This document shows positions 52,489-61,508 of a stretch of 64,000 bases of DNA, one piece after another. Source of the DNA: Luteibacter aegosomatissinici (GTDB lineage Bacteria; Pseudomonadota; Gammaproteobacteria; Xanthomonadales; Rhodanobacteraceae). Location of the stretch: the NCBI RefSeq assembly GCF_023078495.1, contig NZ_CP095742.1, positions 4,930,365 through 4,994,364 of the forward strand. The letters run 5' to 3'. The translations under genes were made by a program, and so were the position numbers. The notes under the pieces were generated by a model. The model worked only from the letters and a program-made list of their open reading frames with translations, did no database searches and was not told the DNA's origin. Position 1 is the first letter of the stretch, and each line of letters starts with the position of its first letter.

Positions 52489-54078
52489 ATGAAGACCAAG
52501 GTGGTGATCGGCTTCCTGGGTACCCAGCTCGATGCGGGCGACAAGGCGGACCGCTGGGAACGCTGGCGTCCGACCGTGTCCCTGGGCATGCACGAGGATT
52601 TCCTCCTGGGCCGCATCGAGCTGCTCGCTGACGAACGGCGCACCGCACGAACGCTGAAGCGCGTCGTGGCCGATCTGGCCCAGGTAGCGCCCGAGACCGC
52701 GGTGAAGGTGCATGACACCTACATCGAGAATCCGTGGGACTTCGAGTCGGTTTACGAGACGCTCTACGCCTTTGCACGGAGCTACCCGTTCGATGTGGAG
52801 AACGAGGACTACTACGTCCACATCACCACCGGCACCCACGTCGCGCAGATCTGCCTGTTCCTGCTCACCGAAAGCAGGCACCTGCCCGGCCGCCTGCTGC
52901 AGGCATCGCCGCCACGCCAGGCAGGCGTCACGGCCAGCGTCGGCGAGCTCAGCGTCATTGACCTGGATTTGTCCCGCTACGATCGGCTCGCGCAACGCTT
53001 CCAGGTGGAGAAGCAGGAAGACCGCACGCACCTGAAGAGCGGCATCGCCACACGCAATGTCGCCTTCAATCGCATGATCGATCAGATCGAAACCGTGGGC
53101 AGCCGCTCGTCGGCACCCATCCTGTTGATGGGACCCACGGGTGCGGGCAAGAGCCAGCTCGCACGGCGCCTATTCGAACTCAAGCAGGGGCGACGCGAGG
53201 TAAGCGGCCGCTTCGTCGAAGTGAACTGCGCCACGCTGCGTGGCGACGGCGCGATGAGCGCGCTGTTCGGCCACGTCAAAGGCGCTTATACCGGCGCGGC
53301 GGGCGAGCGTGCCGGCTTGTTGCGCAGCGCCGACAAAGGCCTGCTCTTCCTTGACGAGATCGGCGAACTGGGTGCCGATGAACAGGCCATGTTGTTGCGC
53401 GCGCTCGAGGACAAGCGGTTCCTGCCCGTGGGTGGCGATCGCGAAGTTGCCAGCGACTTCCAGCTTATCGCCGGTACCAACCGCGATCTGGGCATGCGTG
53501 TCGCGGAGGGTCGTTTCCGCGACGATCTGTACGCGCGGCTGAACATCTGGTCGTTCCACCTGCCCGGCCTCGCCGAGCGCATGGAGGATATCGAGCCGAA
53601 CCTTGATTACGAACTTGACCGCTTCGCCCGTGACGAGAACCGCCGCGTCACCTTCAACAAGGAAGCGCGTTCGCGCTACCTGGCGTTCGCGACATCGGGC
53701 GAGGCGCCGTGGACGGGTAACTTCCGCGATCTCGGTGCATCCGTGGTGCGCATGGCCACGCTGGCTCCGGCCGGCCGCATCAACGAAGCGTGCGTGGATG
53801 AAGAACTGGGGCGCCTGCGACGATTGTGGCGGCAGGAAACCAGCGGCGACACGCTGCGTGAGCTTCTCGGTGATGCCGTCGACGAGATCGACCTGTTTGA
53901 TCGCGTGCAGCTCGCCGAAGTGGTGAAGGTGTGCCGGCGTTGCCGCAGCGTATCGGAAGCCGGACGGCAGCTTTTTGCCGCCTCGCGCGTCAAGCGGGCG
54001 AGTACCAACGACGCCGACCGCCTAAGGAAATACCTCACCCGCTTTGGTCTCGCGTGGGAAATGATCTCCCATGCGTGA
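52489..54078 (+). CDS. rtcR: RtcR, sigma-54 activator with CARF domain
   Basis: A 529-residue regulator. Residues 1 to about 180 form the RtcR N-terminal CARF domain (KVVIGFLGTQLD..., YYVHITTGTHVAQICLFLL), which binds RNA ends with cyclic phosphate. Then the AAA+ domain: Walker A GPTGAGKSQLARR, GAYTGA (variant of the GAFTGA loop contacting sigma-54), Walker B LLFLDEIGEL. A C-terminal helix-turn-helix region follows. I chose the ATG at 52489, matching the family start, over the ATG at 52477. Divergent from rsr and expected to activate it on RNA damage. Confidence 0.94.
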   Translation: MKTKVVIGFLGTQLDAGDKADRWERWRPTVSLGMHEDFLLGRIELLADERRTARTLKRVVADLAQVAPETAVKVHDTYIENPWDFESVYETLYAFARSYPFDVENEDYYVHITTGTHVAQICLFLLTESRHLPGRLLQASPPRQAGVTASVGELSVIDLDLSRYDRLAQRFQVEKQEDRTHLKSGIATRNVAFNRMIDQIETVGSRSSAPILLMGPTGAGKSQLARRLFELKQGRREVSGRFVEVNCATLRGDGAMSALFGHVKGAYTGAAGERAGLLRSADKGLLFLDEIGELGADEQAMLLRALEDKRFLPVGGDREVASDFQLIAGTNRDLGMRVAEGRFRDDLYARLNIWSFHLPGLAERMEDIEPNLDYELDRFARDENRRVTFNKEARSRYLAFATSGEAPWTGNFRDLGASVVRMATLAPAGRINEACVDEELGRLRRLWRQETSGDTLRELLGDAVDEIDLFDRVQLAEVVKVCRRCRSVSEAGRQLFAASRVKRASTNDADRLRKYLTRFGLAWEMISHA

Positions 54079-54100
54079 CGCACGCCTGGTGGGAGCGGAG

Positions 54101-54856
54101 CTAGTGGGCCGTACTTGATGCCGGCGCCGGAGCAGTGTCCGGCGCATAGAAAATGCGCAGGGCGCACTCGTAATCGGCATGCGGCATGAGGTCCATCGAA
54201 GCGCGGCGCTCATCGAGGTGCGCGGGATCTTCCACTGGATCCATCTTCATGTCGGAAAGATCTTTCATGTTTGTTCCGGCGTACTGCGTGCCGTAACGCT
54301 GCGGCTTGCCCGCCTGGCGTAGCAGCCTGTCGATAAGCATCGCGACATCGCTCTTGCTCAACTCGCCTGCTTCACCCCGCGCGGTGATCTGGGGAAGCAT
54401 CGACTGCATGAACGGCACATCGGCCACGGCGTGCTGTACCAGGATGAACGCGGCGTTGACCCCAGCGAGGCCAACGGCGTTCGCATGCGGGAATCCCTTC
54501 TTGCTGAAGTGTTCCTTCATCCAGGCGAGGTTGTCCTTGTCGACCTTGTCCATGGCCTCGTAGCGGGCCTTGTCCTGGGGCGATGCAATCCAGGCGTTGC
54601 GTGCCACCTGGTCTGCCTCGAGACGCTTGCGCAGTTCATCGCGCAAATCCGGATCGGAAAAGCCTCCCGCTTTGTTGTCGCGCTCCACGCCTTCATCCGA
54701 CAGGGCGGGATGTGCCTTGGCCATCTTTTCGGTCCACGCCACGACGGCAGGGCATTTCGCCTTGACGGCGTCTTCCTTCGCATCCGCAAAGGCGGCGCTG
54801 GCAGCGGTGAGGCTGAGTGCGGCGACAACGCAACGGCGGACAAACGCTGGGTACAT
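54101..54856 (-). CDS. DUF6624-like exported protein
   Basis: A 251-residue protein with a signal peptide (residues 1-24, ending AAFA). The mature part is helical with family-type motifs NLAWMKEHFSKKGFPHANAVG, AFILVQHAVADVPFMQSMLP, and MLIDRLLRQAGKPQRYGTQY. Function unknown. Downstream of the metallo-beta-lactamase-fold gene, gap 32 bases, likely co-transcribed. Confidence 0.7.
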   Translation of the reverse strand: MYPAFVRRCVVAALSLTAASAAFADAKEDAVKAKCPAVVAWTEKMAKAHPALSDEGVERDNKAGGFSDPDLRDELRKRLEADQVARNAWIASPQDKARYEAMDKVDKDNLAWMKEHFSKKGFPHANAVGLAGVNAAFILVQHAVADVPFMQSMLPQITARGEAGELSKSDVAMLIDRLLRQAGKPQRYGTQYAGTNMKDLSDMKMDPVEDPAHLDERRASMDLMPHADYECALRIFYAPDTAPAPASSTAH

Positions 54857-54888
54857 GGAAGTTCATCTCCTTGAAGGATTGACCGGCC

Positions 54889-56070
54889 TCAATGGCAGGC
54901 GGGTACGCTGTACAGGTGGTTCGCCTGGCCATCCCTGGAAGCGATGATCGGCGTCTGCGCCTGCGTGGACCATGCCTGGGCCGGCCACCAGCGTGGGACC
55001 ACCGGATGCGTCGTGGGTTCAACCGCCTGCCCGGGCTCCGGAATCAGGACATCGACATGGGCGCATCGCGCCGCGGCCAGTATGCGCTCCGGCGGCTCGG
55101 TCCACGCGTGGTGGGCGAGCTTCGCCAGCCCCCAGTGCACCGGGATAAGGGTGCGTGCGCGCACTTCCTGGTGGACCATCACCGCCTGCTCGGGGCCCAG
55201 GTGCCAATCGGGCCATTGGGCATCGTACTGGCCCGATTCGATGAAGCTGACATCGAACGGACCGTACTTTTCACCGACCTCGGGGAAACTGTCGTTGAGT
55301 CCCGTGTCGCCGGAGTAGAAGACACGATGCTTCGGACCTACGAGTGCGTAGCCCGTCCACAGGGTCTGGTCGCTTCGCGCACTCAAGCGACCCGAGGCAT
55401 GCCGCGACGGCGTTGAAACGATGCTGAGCGCACCGACCTTCGCTTCCTGCCACCAATCGAGTTGGGTGATGTGGTCGGCCGGAATGCCCCAGCCTTCCAG
55501 GTGCGAGGCAACGCCCAGCGGCACGATGAACCGAGCACCGCGCGCATACAGCGCCTGCACCGAGGCACGATCGAGGTGGTCGTAGTGGTCGTGCGAGATG
55601 ACCACGACATCGATGCGCGGAAGGTGATCCATGGAAACGGGTGGCGGGTACCAGCGCTTCGGCCCAAGCCAGCCAAACGGCGATGTGCGCTCGCTCCAGA
55701 AGGGATCGACCACGACATTCACGCCATCGATCTCGAGCAACAGGGACGAGTGACCAAACCAGGTGACGCGCAGGCCGGTGGCGGGCACTGTCTTGTAGAT
55801 CGCGGAGGAATCCACCGTCGGCACGGGCGTGTCAGGCTCTTCGCCGGGCTTCGATTCGAAGATCTGCAGGATGCCACCGCGCAGGTTCGAGAACATCGGC
55901 TGCGGGTTCTGGAACTGGTCGCCATGCCATTCCGGCGATTGCTCGTTGCGAGCGAGGAACTCGCCCTTTGGCAACGTGCCGATGTTCGGCCACGCCGTGA
56001 TGGCGACAAACGCGAGGAAGGCGACAAGGAGGACGGCAACGTAGCCGAGGTAACGCAAGAACCGTTTCAA
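54889..56070 (-). CDS. membrane-anchored metallo-beta-lactamase-fold hydrolase (NAPE-PLD/UlaG-like)
   Basis: A 393-residue protein. One N-terminal membrane helix (about 8-27) is followed by the MBL fold: VTWFGHSSLLLEIDGVNVVVDPFWS, the metal motif S-H-D-H-Y-D-H-L-D, GDTGLNDSF and IPVHWGLAKLAHH. Members hydrolyse phospholipid or lactone bonds with two metals. The substrate is unknown. Probably faces the periplasm. Confidence 0.85.
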   Translation of the reverse strand: MKRFLRYLGYVAVLLVAFLAFVAITAWPNIGTLPKGEFLARNEQSPEWHGDQFQNPQPMFSNLRGGILQIFESKPGEEPDTPVPTVDSSAIYKTVPATGLRVTWFGHSSLLLEIDGVNVVVDPFWSERTSPFGWLGPKRWYPPPVSMDHLPRIDVVVISHDHYDHLDRASVQALYARGARFIVPLGVASHLEGWGIPADHITQLDWWQEAKVGALSIVSTPSRHASGRLSARSDQTLWTGYALVGPKHRVFYSGDTGLNDSFPEVGEKYGPFDVSFIESGQYDAQWPDWHLGPEQAVMVHQEVRARTLIPVHWGLAKLAHHAWTEPPERILAAARCAHVDVLIPEPGQAVEPTTHPVVPRWWPAQAWSTQAQTPIIASRDGQANHLYSVPACH

Positions 56071-56122
56071 TCCATGGGCTCCCTGTAGATATCGCTACCT
56101 TACCACCCTGGCCCGCCCGAAC

Positions 56123-56218
56123 TGTAGGAGCCCACCCTGTGGGCGACATCTCTCGCAGAAGCGCAACAGGTCCTGTTGCATATACGCGATAAGCGTCGCC
56201 CACAGGGTGGGCTCCTAC
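56123..56218. repeat. inverted pair of REP elements of the CACCCTGTG family
   Basis: Left copy GTAGGAGCCCACCCTGTGGG from 56123 and reverse right copy CGCCCACAGGGTGGGCTCCT then AC, ending at 56218. The middle contains AACAGGTCCTGTT, itself a palindrome. Confidence 0.85.
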
Positions 56219-56254
56219 CGTGTGCGCCGGCATTAGCGCGACGCACGCCGTTCA

Positions 56255-57307
56255 TCAGCCCTTCGGCATCGACGCCATGTCGATCACGAAGCGATAGCGC
56301 ACGTCGTTCTTCGCCAGGCGCACATACACCTCGTTGATGTCGGCCATCTTCACCATCTCAACATCGGACACGATGTTGTGCTCGGCGCAGAAGTCCATCA
56401 TCTCCTGAGTTTCCTTCATGCCACCGATCGCCGAGCCGGCGACGGTGCGACGCGGCAGCATCAGTGCACCACCCGGGAACGCATCGAGCGGGGTGAGGGC
56501 ACCGACGAGCACCATCGTGCCATCGAGCTTCAGCAGCATGAGGTACGGCAGGATGTCGTGGCTGACCGGTACCGTGTTCAGCAGGAAATCGAACTTCGAT
56601 GCAGCGGCTTCCATCTGCTTCGGGTCGGTCGACACGAGCACTTCATCGGCACCGAGGCGCTTTGCATCCGCACCCTTGGCTTCCGAGGTCGTGATCATGG
56701 TGACGTGCGCACCCATGGCCTTGGCGAACTTCACGCCCATGTGGCCGAGGCCGCCCAGGCCGATCACGCCAACCTTCTGGCCCGGGCCCACGTTCCAGTG
56801 GCGCAGCGGCGAGTAGGTGGTGATGCCGGCGCAGAGCAGCGGGGCAGCTGCCTTCAGGTCGAGCTTGTCGGAAATCTTCACCACGAAGCGCTCTTCGGTG
56901 ACGATTTCGGTCGAGTAGCCGCCATAGGTCGGCGTCTTCTTGTCCTGCTCGGTGCCGTTGTAGGTAAAGCTGGTGTGCACCGTGCAGTACTGCTCCAGGT
57001 CCTTCTGGCACGACTCACAGGTACGGCACGAATCGACCATGCAGCCGACGCCGGCGTAATCGCCGACCTTCAGCTTCTTCACTTCCGAACCGACCGCCTT
57101 CACGCGGCCGACGATCTCGTGACCCGGAACCATGGGGAACGTGGAGTTGCCCCAGTCACCCTTGGCCTGGTGCAGGTCGGAGTGGCAAACGCCGCTGAAG
57201 AGGATCTCGATGTGCACGTCGTGCGGGCCGACATCGCGGCGGTTGAACGTGAACGGGACGAGGGGCGACGTGGCGTCTTTGGCGGCAAAACCGTGGACTT
57301 CAAACAT
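56255..57307 (-). CDS. zinc-dependent NAD(P) alcohol dehydrogenase (YahK/CAD-like)
   Basis: A 350-residue medium-chain dehydrogenase: catalytic zinc site GVCHSDLHQ and GHEIVG, structural zinc Cys set C-x-x-C-x-x-C-x7-C (CRTCESCQKDLEQYC), and cofactor motif GLGGLGHMGVKFAKAMG. Likely reduces aldehydes with NADPH. The ATG at 57307 has GAGG upstream and is favoured over ATG 57316 or TTG 57322. Divergent LysR gene probably regulates it. Confidence 0.92.
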   Translation of the reverse strand: MFEVHGFAAKDATSPLVPFTFNRRDVGPHDVHIEILFSGVCHSDLHQAKGDWGNSTFPMVPGHEIVGRVKAVGSEVKKLKVGDYAGVGCMVDSCRTCESCQKDLEQYCTVHTSFTYNGTEQDKKTPTYGGYSTEIVTEERFVVKISDKLDLKAAAPLLCAGITTYSPLRHWNVGPGQKVGVIGLGGLGHMGVKFAKAMGAHVTMITTSEAKGADAKRLGADEVLVSTDPKQMEAAASKFDFLLNTVPVSHDILPYLMLLKLDGTMVLVGALTPLDAFPGGALMLPRRTVAGSAIGGMKETQEMMDFCAEHNIVSDVEMVKMADINEVYVRLAKNDVRYRFVIDMASMPKG

Positions 57308-57416
57308 GGGTGTCATCCTCAACAGGGGTAAAAGTTAAGCCGGGAACGATAACCCTCAACAATGGATCGCACCAACGGGACTTTTTGGACGAATCATTGA
57401 GGTATTCTTGATAATC

Positions 57417-58307
57417 ATGCGTCCTGACAACCTCTCGCACCTCGCCGCCTTCGCGGCTGTCGCCCGCCACTCGTCCTTCCGGAAGGCCGGCGCCGAACTG
57501 ACCTTGACCACCTCGGCCATCAGCTACGCCATCCGTGGGCTGGAGGAACGCCTGGGCGTGACCCTGTTCCACCGCACCACGCGGAGCGTGTCGCTGACGG
57601 AAGCGGGGCAGCGCCTGCTCGAGCGCCTGCAGCCGGCCTTGCGTGATGTGGGCGATGCCCTGGAGGAAATGAACGACTTCCGGGCCCACCCCGCGGGTAC
57701 GCTCCGCCTGAACATGCCACGAGTGGCGGGGCAACTCTTGTTGCCACCGCTCCTTCCGGGCTTTCTCGCTGCCTACCCGGATATTCACTTCGAGGGCGTG
57801 GATGACGACGGCATGATCGATATCGTGGCATCCGGTTATGACGCCGGTATCCGCTTCCACGAGGCGGTGCCCGAGGACATGATCGCCGTGCCGTTTGGCG
57901 GCATGCAGAAGGGCGCCTGCGTGGCCTCGCCCGAGTACCTGGCCCGGCGCGGCGTGCCGCAACACCCTTACGACCTGTTGCAGCACGACTGCATCCGCTT
58001 CCGCTTTCCCAGCGGCCGGCTCTACAAATGGGAGTTCGAGCAGGGCGAGACGAAGCTGGAACTGGATGTCCGCGGCCGCTGCACCTTCGGCGACTTCTGC
58101 GTGTCGATCGACGCCGCCATCGCCGGGGTGGGTCTCACACTGGTACTGGACGAGCAGATCGTGGACGACGTGGCGGCGGGCCGCCTGGTCCGCGTCCTCG
58201 AGGATTGGTGCCCCCCATACCCCGGTTTCATGCTCTATTACCCCCGCCAACGCCGGGTTACCTCAGCCCTGCGCGCCCTGATCGAATACCTCCGCGACCA
58301 CGCCTGA
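57417..58307 (+). CDS. LysR-family transcriptional regulator
   Basis: A 296-residue protein: N-terminal winged helix LSHLAAFAAVARHSSFRKAGAEL...AISYAIRGLEERLGVTLFHRTTRSVSLTEAG, then a substrate-binding domain. Divergent from the alcohol dehydrogenase. The 109-base gap has a loose inverted pattern ATCATTGAG...CTTGATAAT (57394-57416) that may be its binding site. Confidence 0.9.
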   Translation: MRPDNLSHLAAFAAVARHSSFRKAGAELTLTTSAISYAIRGLEERLGVTLFHRTTRSVSLTEAGQRLLERLQPALRDVGDALEEMNDFRAHPAGTLRLNMPRVAGQLLLPPLLPGFLAAYPDIHFEGVDDDGMIDIVASGYDAGIRFHEAVPEDMIAVPFGGMQKGACVASPEYLARRGVPQHPYDLLQHDCIRFRFPSGRLYKWEFEQGETKLELDVRGRCTFGDFCVSIDAAIAGVGLTLVLDEQIVDDVAAGRLVRVLEDWCPPYPGFMLYYPRQRRVTSALRALIEYLRDHA

Positions 58308-58358
58308 GCAGGCCCGCCACCGTCAGAAGCGGTCGGGCCCGGGCCGACCTGGGCTCCT

Positions 58359-58381
58359 GTAGGTGCGCGCTTGCGCGCGAT
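58359..58381 (+). repeat. REP element (GTAGGTGCGCGCTTGCGCGC variant)
   Basis: One-base variant between the LysR and MFS genes. Confidence 0.8.
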
Positions 58382-58494
58382 CCCCACCCAGCAGCCACCT
58401 TGCAAGCGCTAGCACCCGTCACCCCCGAGGCGTAAACTAGCCCCATGCTGCGCCGCACAACGGCGCCCGCCAACGTCCCAGGCCTCGCATCCCC

Positions 58495-59721
58495 ATGACT
58501 TCCGCCGCCCCCGCACTCGATCCGGGCACCCCGCCCGTCCGCGCGCCCCACGTCGGGCTCGTCATCCTTGCCCTTGCCGTCGGCGGGTTCGCCATCGGCA
58601 CGACCGAATTCGCCTCGATGAGCATGCTGCCACTGTTCGCGCAGGGCCTGGGTATCGATGCGCCGACCGCAGGCCATGCCATCAGTGCCTACGCACTGGG
58701 CGTGGTCGTGGGTGCGCCGATCATCACCGTGCTGGGTGCGCGCCTGCCGCGCCGCCGCCTGTTGCTGTTGCTCATGGCGATGTTCACGGTGTTCAACGGC
58801 CTGACCGGCCTGTCGCCGAACTACCACTGGATGCTCGTCTTCCGCTTCCTGGCGGGCCTGCCCCACGGTGCGTACTTCGGCGTGGCCGCGCTGGTGGCGA
58901 GTTCGCTCGTCCCGCCCAACCGGCGTACCCGTGCCGTGGGCCAGATGTTCCTCGGCCTGACCGTCGCAACGATCGCCGGTGTGCCGCTGGCGAGCTGGCT
59001 CGGCCAGGCAGTGGGCTGGCGTTGGAGTTTTGCGCTGGTCGCATTGCTCGGCATCGCGACGATGTCCGCGGTGTTCGCGTTCGCACCGAACACACCGGCC
59101 GATGCGAAAGCCAGCCCGATGCGCGAACTCAGCGCGCTGAAGCGTTCGCAGGTGTGGATCACCCTGGGCATTGGCGCGATCGGTTTCGGCGGCATGTTCG
59201 CCGTGTACACCTACCTCGCCGACATCCTGCTCAGCGTTACGCACATGCCGCTTTCGACGGTGCCGTGGATCATGGGCGTGTTTGGTATCGGCATGACCCT
59301 GGGCAACATGGTGATCCCGGTGTTCGCCGACCGCGCATTGATGCGGACGGCCGGTGCGTTGCTGGTCTGGGCGATCGTCATCCTTGCGATCTTCCCGTTC
59401 ACCGCGGGCAACGTGTGGACCCTCGGCATCACCGTGTTTTTCATCGGCCTCGGTGGCGCACTCGGTACCGTGCTTCAGACACGTCTCATGGACGTCGCCG
59501 GTGATGCGCAGGCACTCGCCGCTGCATTGAACCATTCGGCATTCAACACGGCGAATGCGCTCGGCCCATTCCTGGGCGGCCTTGCCATCGCAAACGGCTA
59601 CGGCTGGACGTCACCCGGTTGGGTCGGAAGCGGCCTGGCGCTTGGTGGTCTGTTGCTTTGGGCCGTATCGGTCGCCGTCGAGCGGAATAGCGAAGCGCAG
59701 GAAGCGGCGCAAACCTGCTGA
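58495..59721 (+). CDS. MFS transporter, DHA1 family (AraJ/YdhP-like efflux)
   Basis: A 408-residue transporter with 12 membrane segments: first segment VILALAVGGFAIGTTEFASMSMLPLFA, motif A region GARLPRRRLLLLLMAMF, RFLAGLPHGAYFGVAALVAS (AraJ-type motif). Probably exports sugars or drugs. ATG at 58495. Confidence 0.88.
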   Translation: MTSAAPALDPGTPPVRAPHVGLVILALAVGGFAIGTTEFASMSMLPLFAQGLGIDAPTAGHAISAYALGVVVGAPIITVLGARLPRRRLLLLLMAMFTVFNGLTGLSPNYHWMLVFRFLAGLPHGAYFGVAALVASSLVPPNRRTRAVGQMFLGLTVATIAGVPLASWLGQAVGWRWSFALVALLGIATMSAVFAFAPNTPADAKASPMRELSALKRSQVWITLGIGAIGFGGMFAVYTYLADILLSVTHMPLSTVPWIMGVFGIGMTLGNMVIPVFADRALMRTAGALLVWAIVILAIFPFTAGNVWTLGITVFFIGLGGALGTVLQTRLMDVAGDAQALAAALNHSAFNTANALGPFLGGLAIANGYGWTSPGWVGSGLALGGLLLWAVSVAVERNSEAQEAAQTC

Positions 59722-59814
59722 TCCTCTCGGCACGTTTCGGCTCTCCTCATCGGAGAACTCCTACATCGCAGCGCGGGCGTCGCCTAATATGCGCCGCGCG
59801 ACGTAGGAGGCACG

Positions 59815-60051
59815 ATGGTGGATATGAAGATAACCGACAACGAAGTACTAGCCGACCTTGATACGCTCGCAGAGGCGACGGGGCGAACTCCCAACGATCT
59901 TATCCTTGAGATTGTTCGGAACTTTTTTCGGCCAAGATATAAGCACGAGCTGATCAACGAGTTCCGTTGGCGCATGGATATCATTGGCGGTATCGACCTT
60001 GAGCCGCTACCCCGCGAATCGACGCACGCACTTGCGAGTTCAAAGGTGTGA
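59815..60051 (+). CDS. antitoxin-like ribbon-helix-helix protein (VapB/FitA-like)
   Basis: A 78-residue protein with a strong ribosome binding site (GTAGGAGGC). The N-terminal part (MKITDNEVLADLDTLAEATGRTPNDLILEIVRNFF) looks like a ribbon-helix-helix DNA-binding antitoxin; the C-terminal tail would cover the toxin. Its stop overlaps a GTG that begins a broken PIN-domain toxin. Confidence 0.65.
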   Translation: MVDMKITDNEVLADLDTLAEATGRTPNDLILEIVRNFFRPRYKHELINEFRWRMDIIGGIDLEPLPRESTHALASSKV

Positions 60052-60122
60052 TCGTCGTCGACACCAACGTGTTGTTGGAGTTGTCGCGAGGATCATTCAC
60101 AAACCAATTCGAGAATTCGTGA
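60048..60122 (+). pseudogene. remnant of a VapC-like PIN-domain toxin
   Basis: The frame starts GTG at 60048, overlapping the antitoxin stop, and reads V-I-V-V-D-T-N-V-L-L-E-L-S-R-G-S, the opening of VapC/FitB PIN domains with the first acidic residue. It ends at TGA after 24 codons, where a full toxin has about 130. No continuation is seen before the mnmE stop at 60161. Confidence 0.7.
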
Positions 60123-60160
60123 CGGGTGAGGTGGCATGGTGCGCGACGGCGCATCGGTGC

Positions 60161-61504
60161 CTACTTACCAATGCAGAACGAACTGAAGATTGCGCCCAGC
60201 AAATCGTCTGACGAATAGGCGCCGGTTATTTCACCGAGCGCCTGTTGTGCATGCCGCAGCTCCTCAGCGGCTAGTTCGCCGGCGTGCGCACCGTGTAGCG
60301 CATATGCCGCGCAATTCAGGTGGTCTTGGACGTGCTCGAGCGCTACGACGTGGCGCCGGCGCGCACTGAAAGCCCCCTCGCCAGCACCTGCCGTGGCGAG
60401 GCTACGAAGTAAGTCTCGGAGAGCGTCGAGTCCCTCGCCAGTTCGCGCGGAGAGCCAGATTGTATCGAGCTTGTCCGTGCTTTCCCGGCGAGCTCGGCCA
60501 GTTCCCAAGTCGATCTTGTTGACGACCACAATTTGCGAAGTGTGTGCTGGAGCTCCGTCGAGGAACACCCGATCGCTCCGCGCGTGCTCCTGATCCGTCA
60601 CGAGGATCGCAACATCGCACCGTTCCAGCTGCGCACGTGCACGGCGTATACCTTCGCGTTCGACAATGTCGTCGGAGTCACGAAGGCCCGCCGTATCCGC
60701 AAGCTCGAGAGTAACGCCATCGAGGTTGATCGCTTCGCGAAGCACGTCGCGCGTCGTGCCGGCGATATCGGTAACGATCGCGCGTTCGGCACCTGCGAGG
60801 GCATTCAGGAGGCTCGACTTGCCTGCGTTGGGACGACCGACGATGGCCACTGAAATGCCATCGTTCAGGCGAACGCCACGACGTGTCTCGATGAGCAGCG
60901 CATCCAGGTTCGCGCGCAAGGCGGCAAGCTGTTCGCCGATCACGGGATCGGCGAGGAAGTCGATTTCCTCTTCGGGAAAATCGATTGCCGCTTCGATATG
61001 CACACGTAGCGCGATCAGCTCGGCAAGCAGGTCGTCGACGCGTGCAGAGAACACACCTTCCATCGAGCGCAGTGCGGCGCGCGCACCGGCTTCCGATGTC
61101 GCGCTGACGACATCAGCCACGGCCTCAGCCTGTGCGAGATCAAGTTTGCCGTTGAGGAACGCGCGTTCGGTGAATTCGCCAGGGCGAGCGAGGCGCGCGC
61201 CGAGCGAGATGCATCGGCGGAGGAGGGCGTCGAGCAGTACTGCGCTGCCGTGGCCCTGCAGCTCGAGCACGTGTTCGCCGGTGTACGACGCGGGGCCAGG
61301 AAAGTAGAGCAGGATGCCGCGATCGATCAGTTCACCATCGGCATCGCGGAATGCAGCGAAGTGTGCATGCCGCGGCTTGGGCTCACGGCCGAGCATGCTC
61401 GCCGCGATGAGCGGAACGAGCGGCCCAGAAACGCGAACGGCGCCGACGCCCGCCGCGCCGGCGCCCGTGGCGATGGCTGCGATGGTGTCGGCGCCGAGGG
61501 TCAT
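60161..61504 (-). CDS. mnmE: tRNA modification GTPase MnmE
   Basis: A 447-residue protein: N-terminal folate-binding domain (DTIAAIATGAGAAGVGAVRVSGP), helical domain, G domain with GRPNAGKSSLLNAL, DIAGTTRD, DTAGLRDSDD and NKID, and the C-terminal F-C-I-G-K. With MnmG it modifies U34 of tRNAs. Follows yidC, a common order near the origin. Confidence 0.95.
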   Translation of the reverse strand: MTLGADTIAAIATGAGAAGVGAVRVSGPLVPLIAASMLGREPKPRHAHFAAFRDADGELIDRGILLYFPGPASYTGEHVLELQGHGSAVLLDALLRRCISLGARLARPGEFTERAFLNGKLDLAQAEAVADVVSATSEAGARAALRSMEGVFSARVDDLLAELIALRVHIEAAIDFPEEEIDFLADPVIGEQLAALRANLDALLIETRRGVRLNDGISVAIVGRPNAGKSSLLNALAGAERAIVTDIAGTTRDVLREAINLDGVTLELADTAGLRDSDDIVEREGIRRARAQLERCDVAILVTDQEHARSDRVFLDGAPAHTSQIVVVNKIDLGTGRARRESTDKLDTIWLSARTGEGLDALRDLLRSLATAGAGEGAFSARRRHVVALEHVQDHLNCAAYALHGAHAGELAAEELRHAQQALGEITGAYSSDDLLGAIFSSFCIGK

Positions 61505-61508
61505 CGCG

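Noticed and set aside
12051..58381. Repeated GTAGGAGC units as a CRISPR array or IS ends
   Set aside because: Copies are far apart, in both orientations and without regular spacers or a transposase; they are REP elements.
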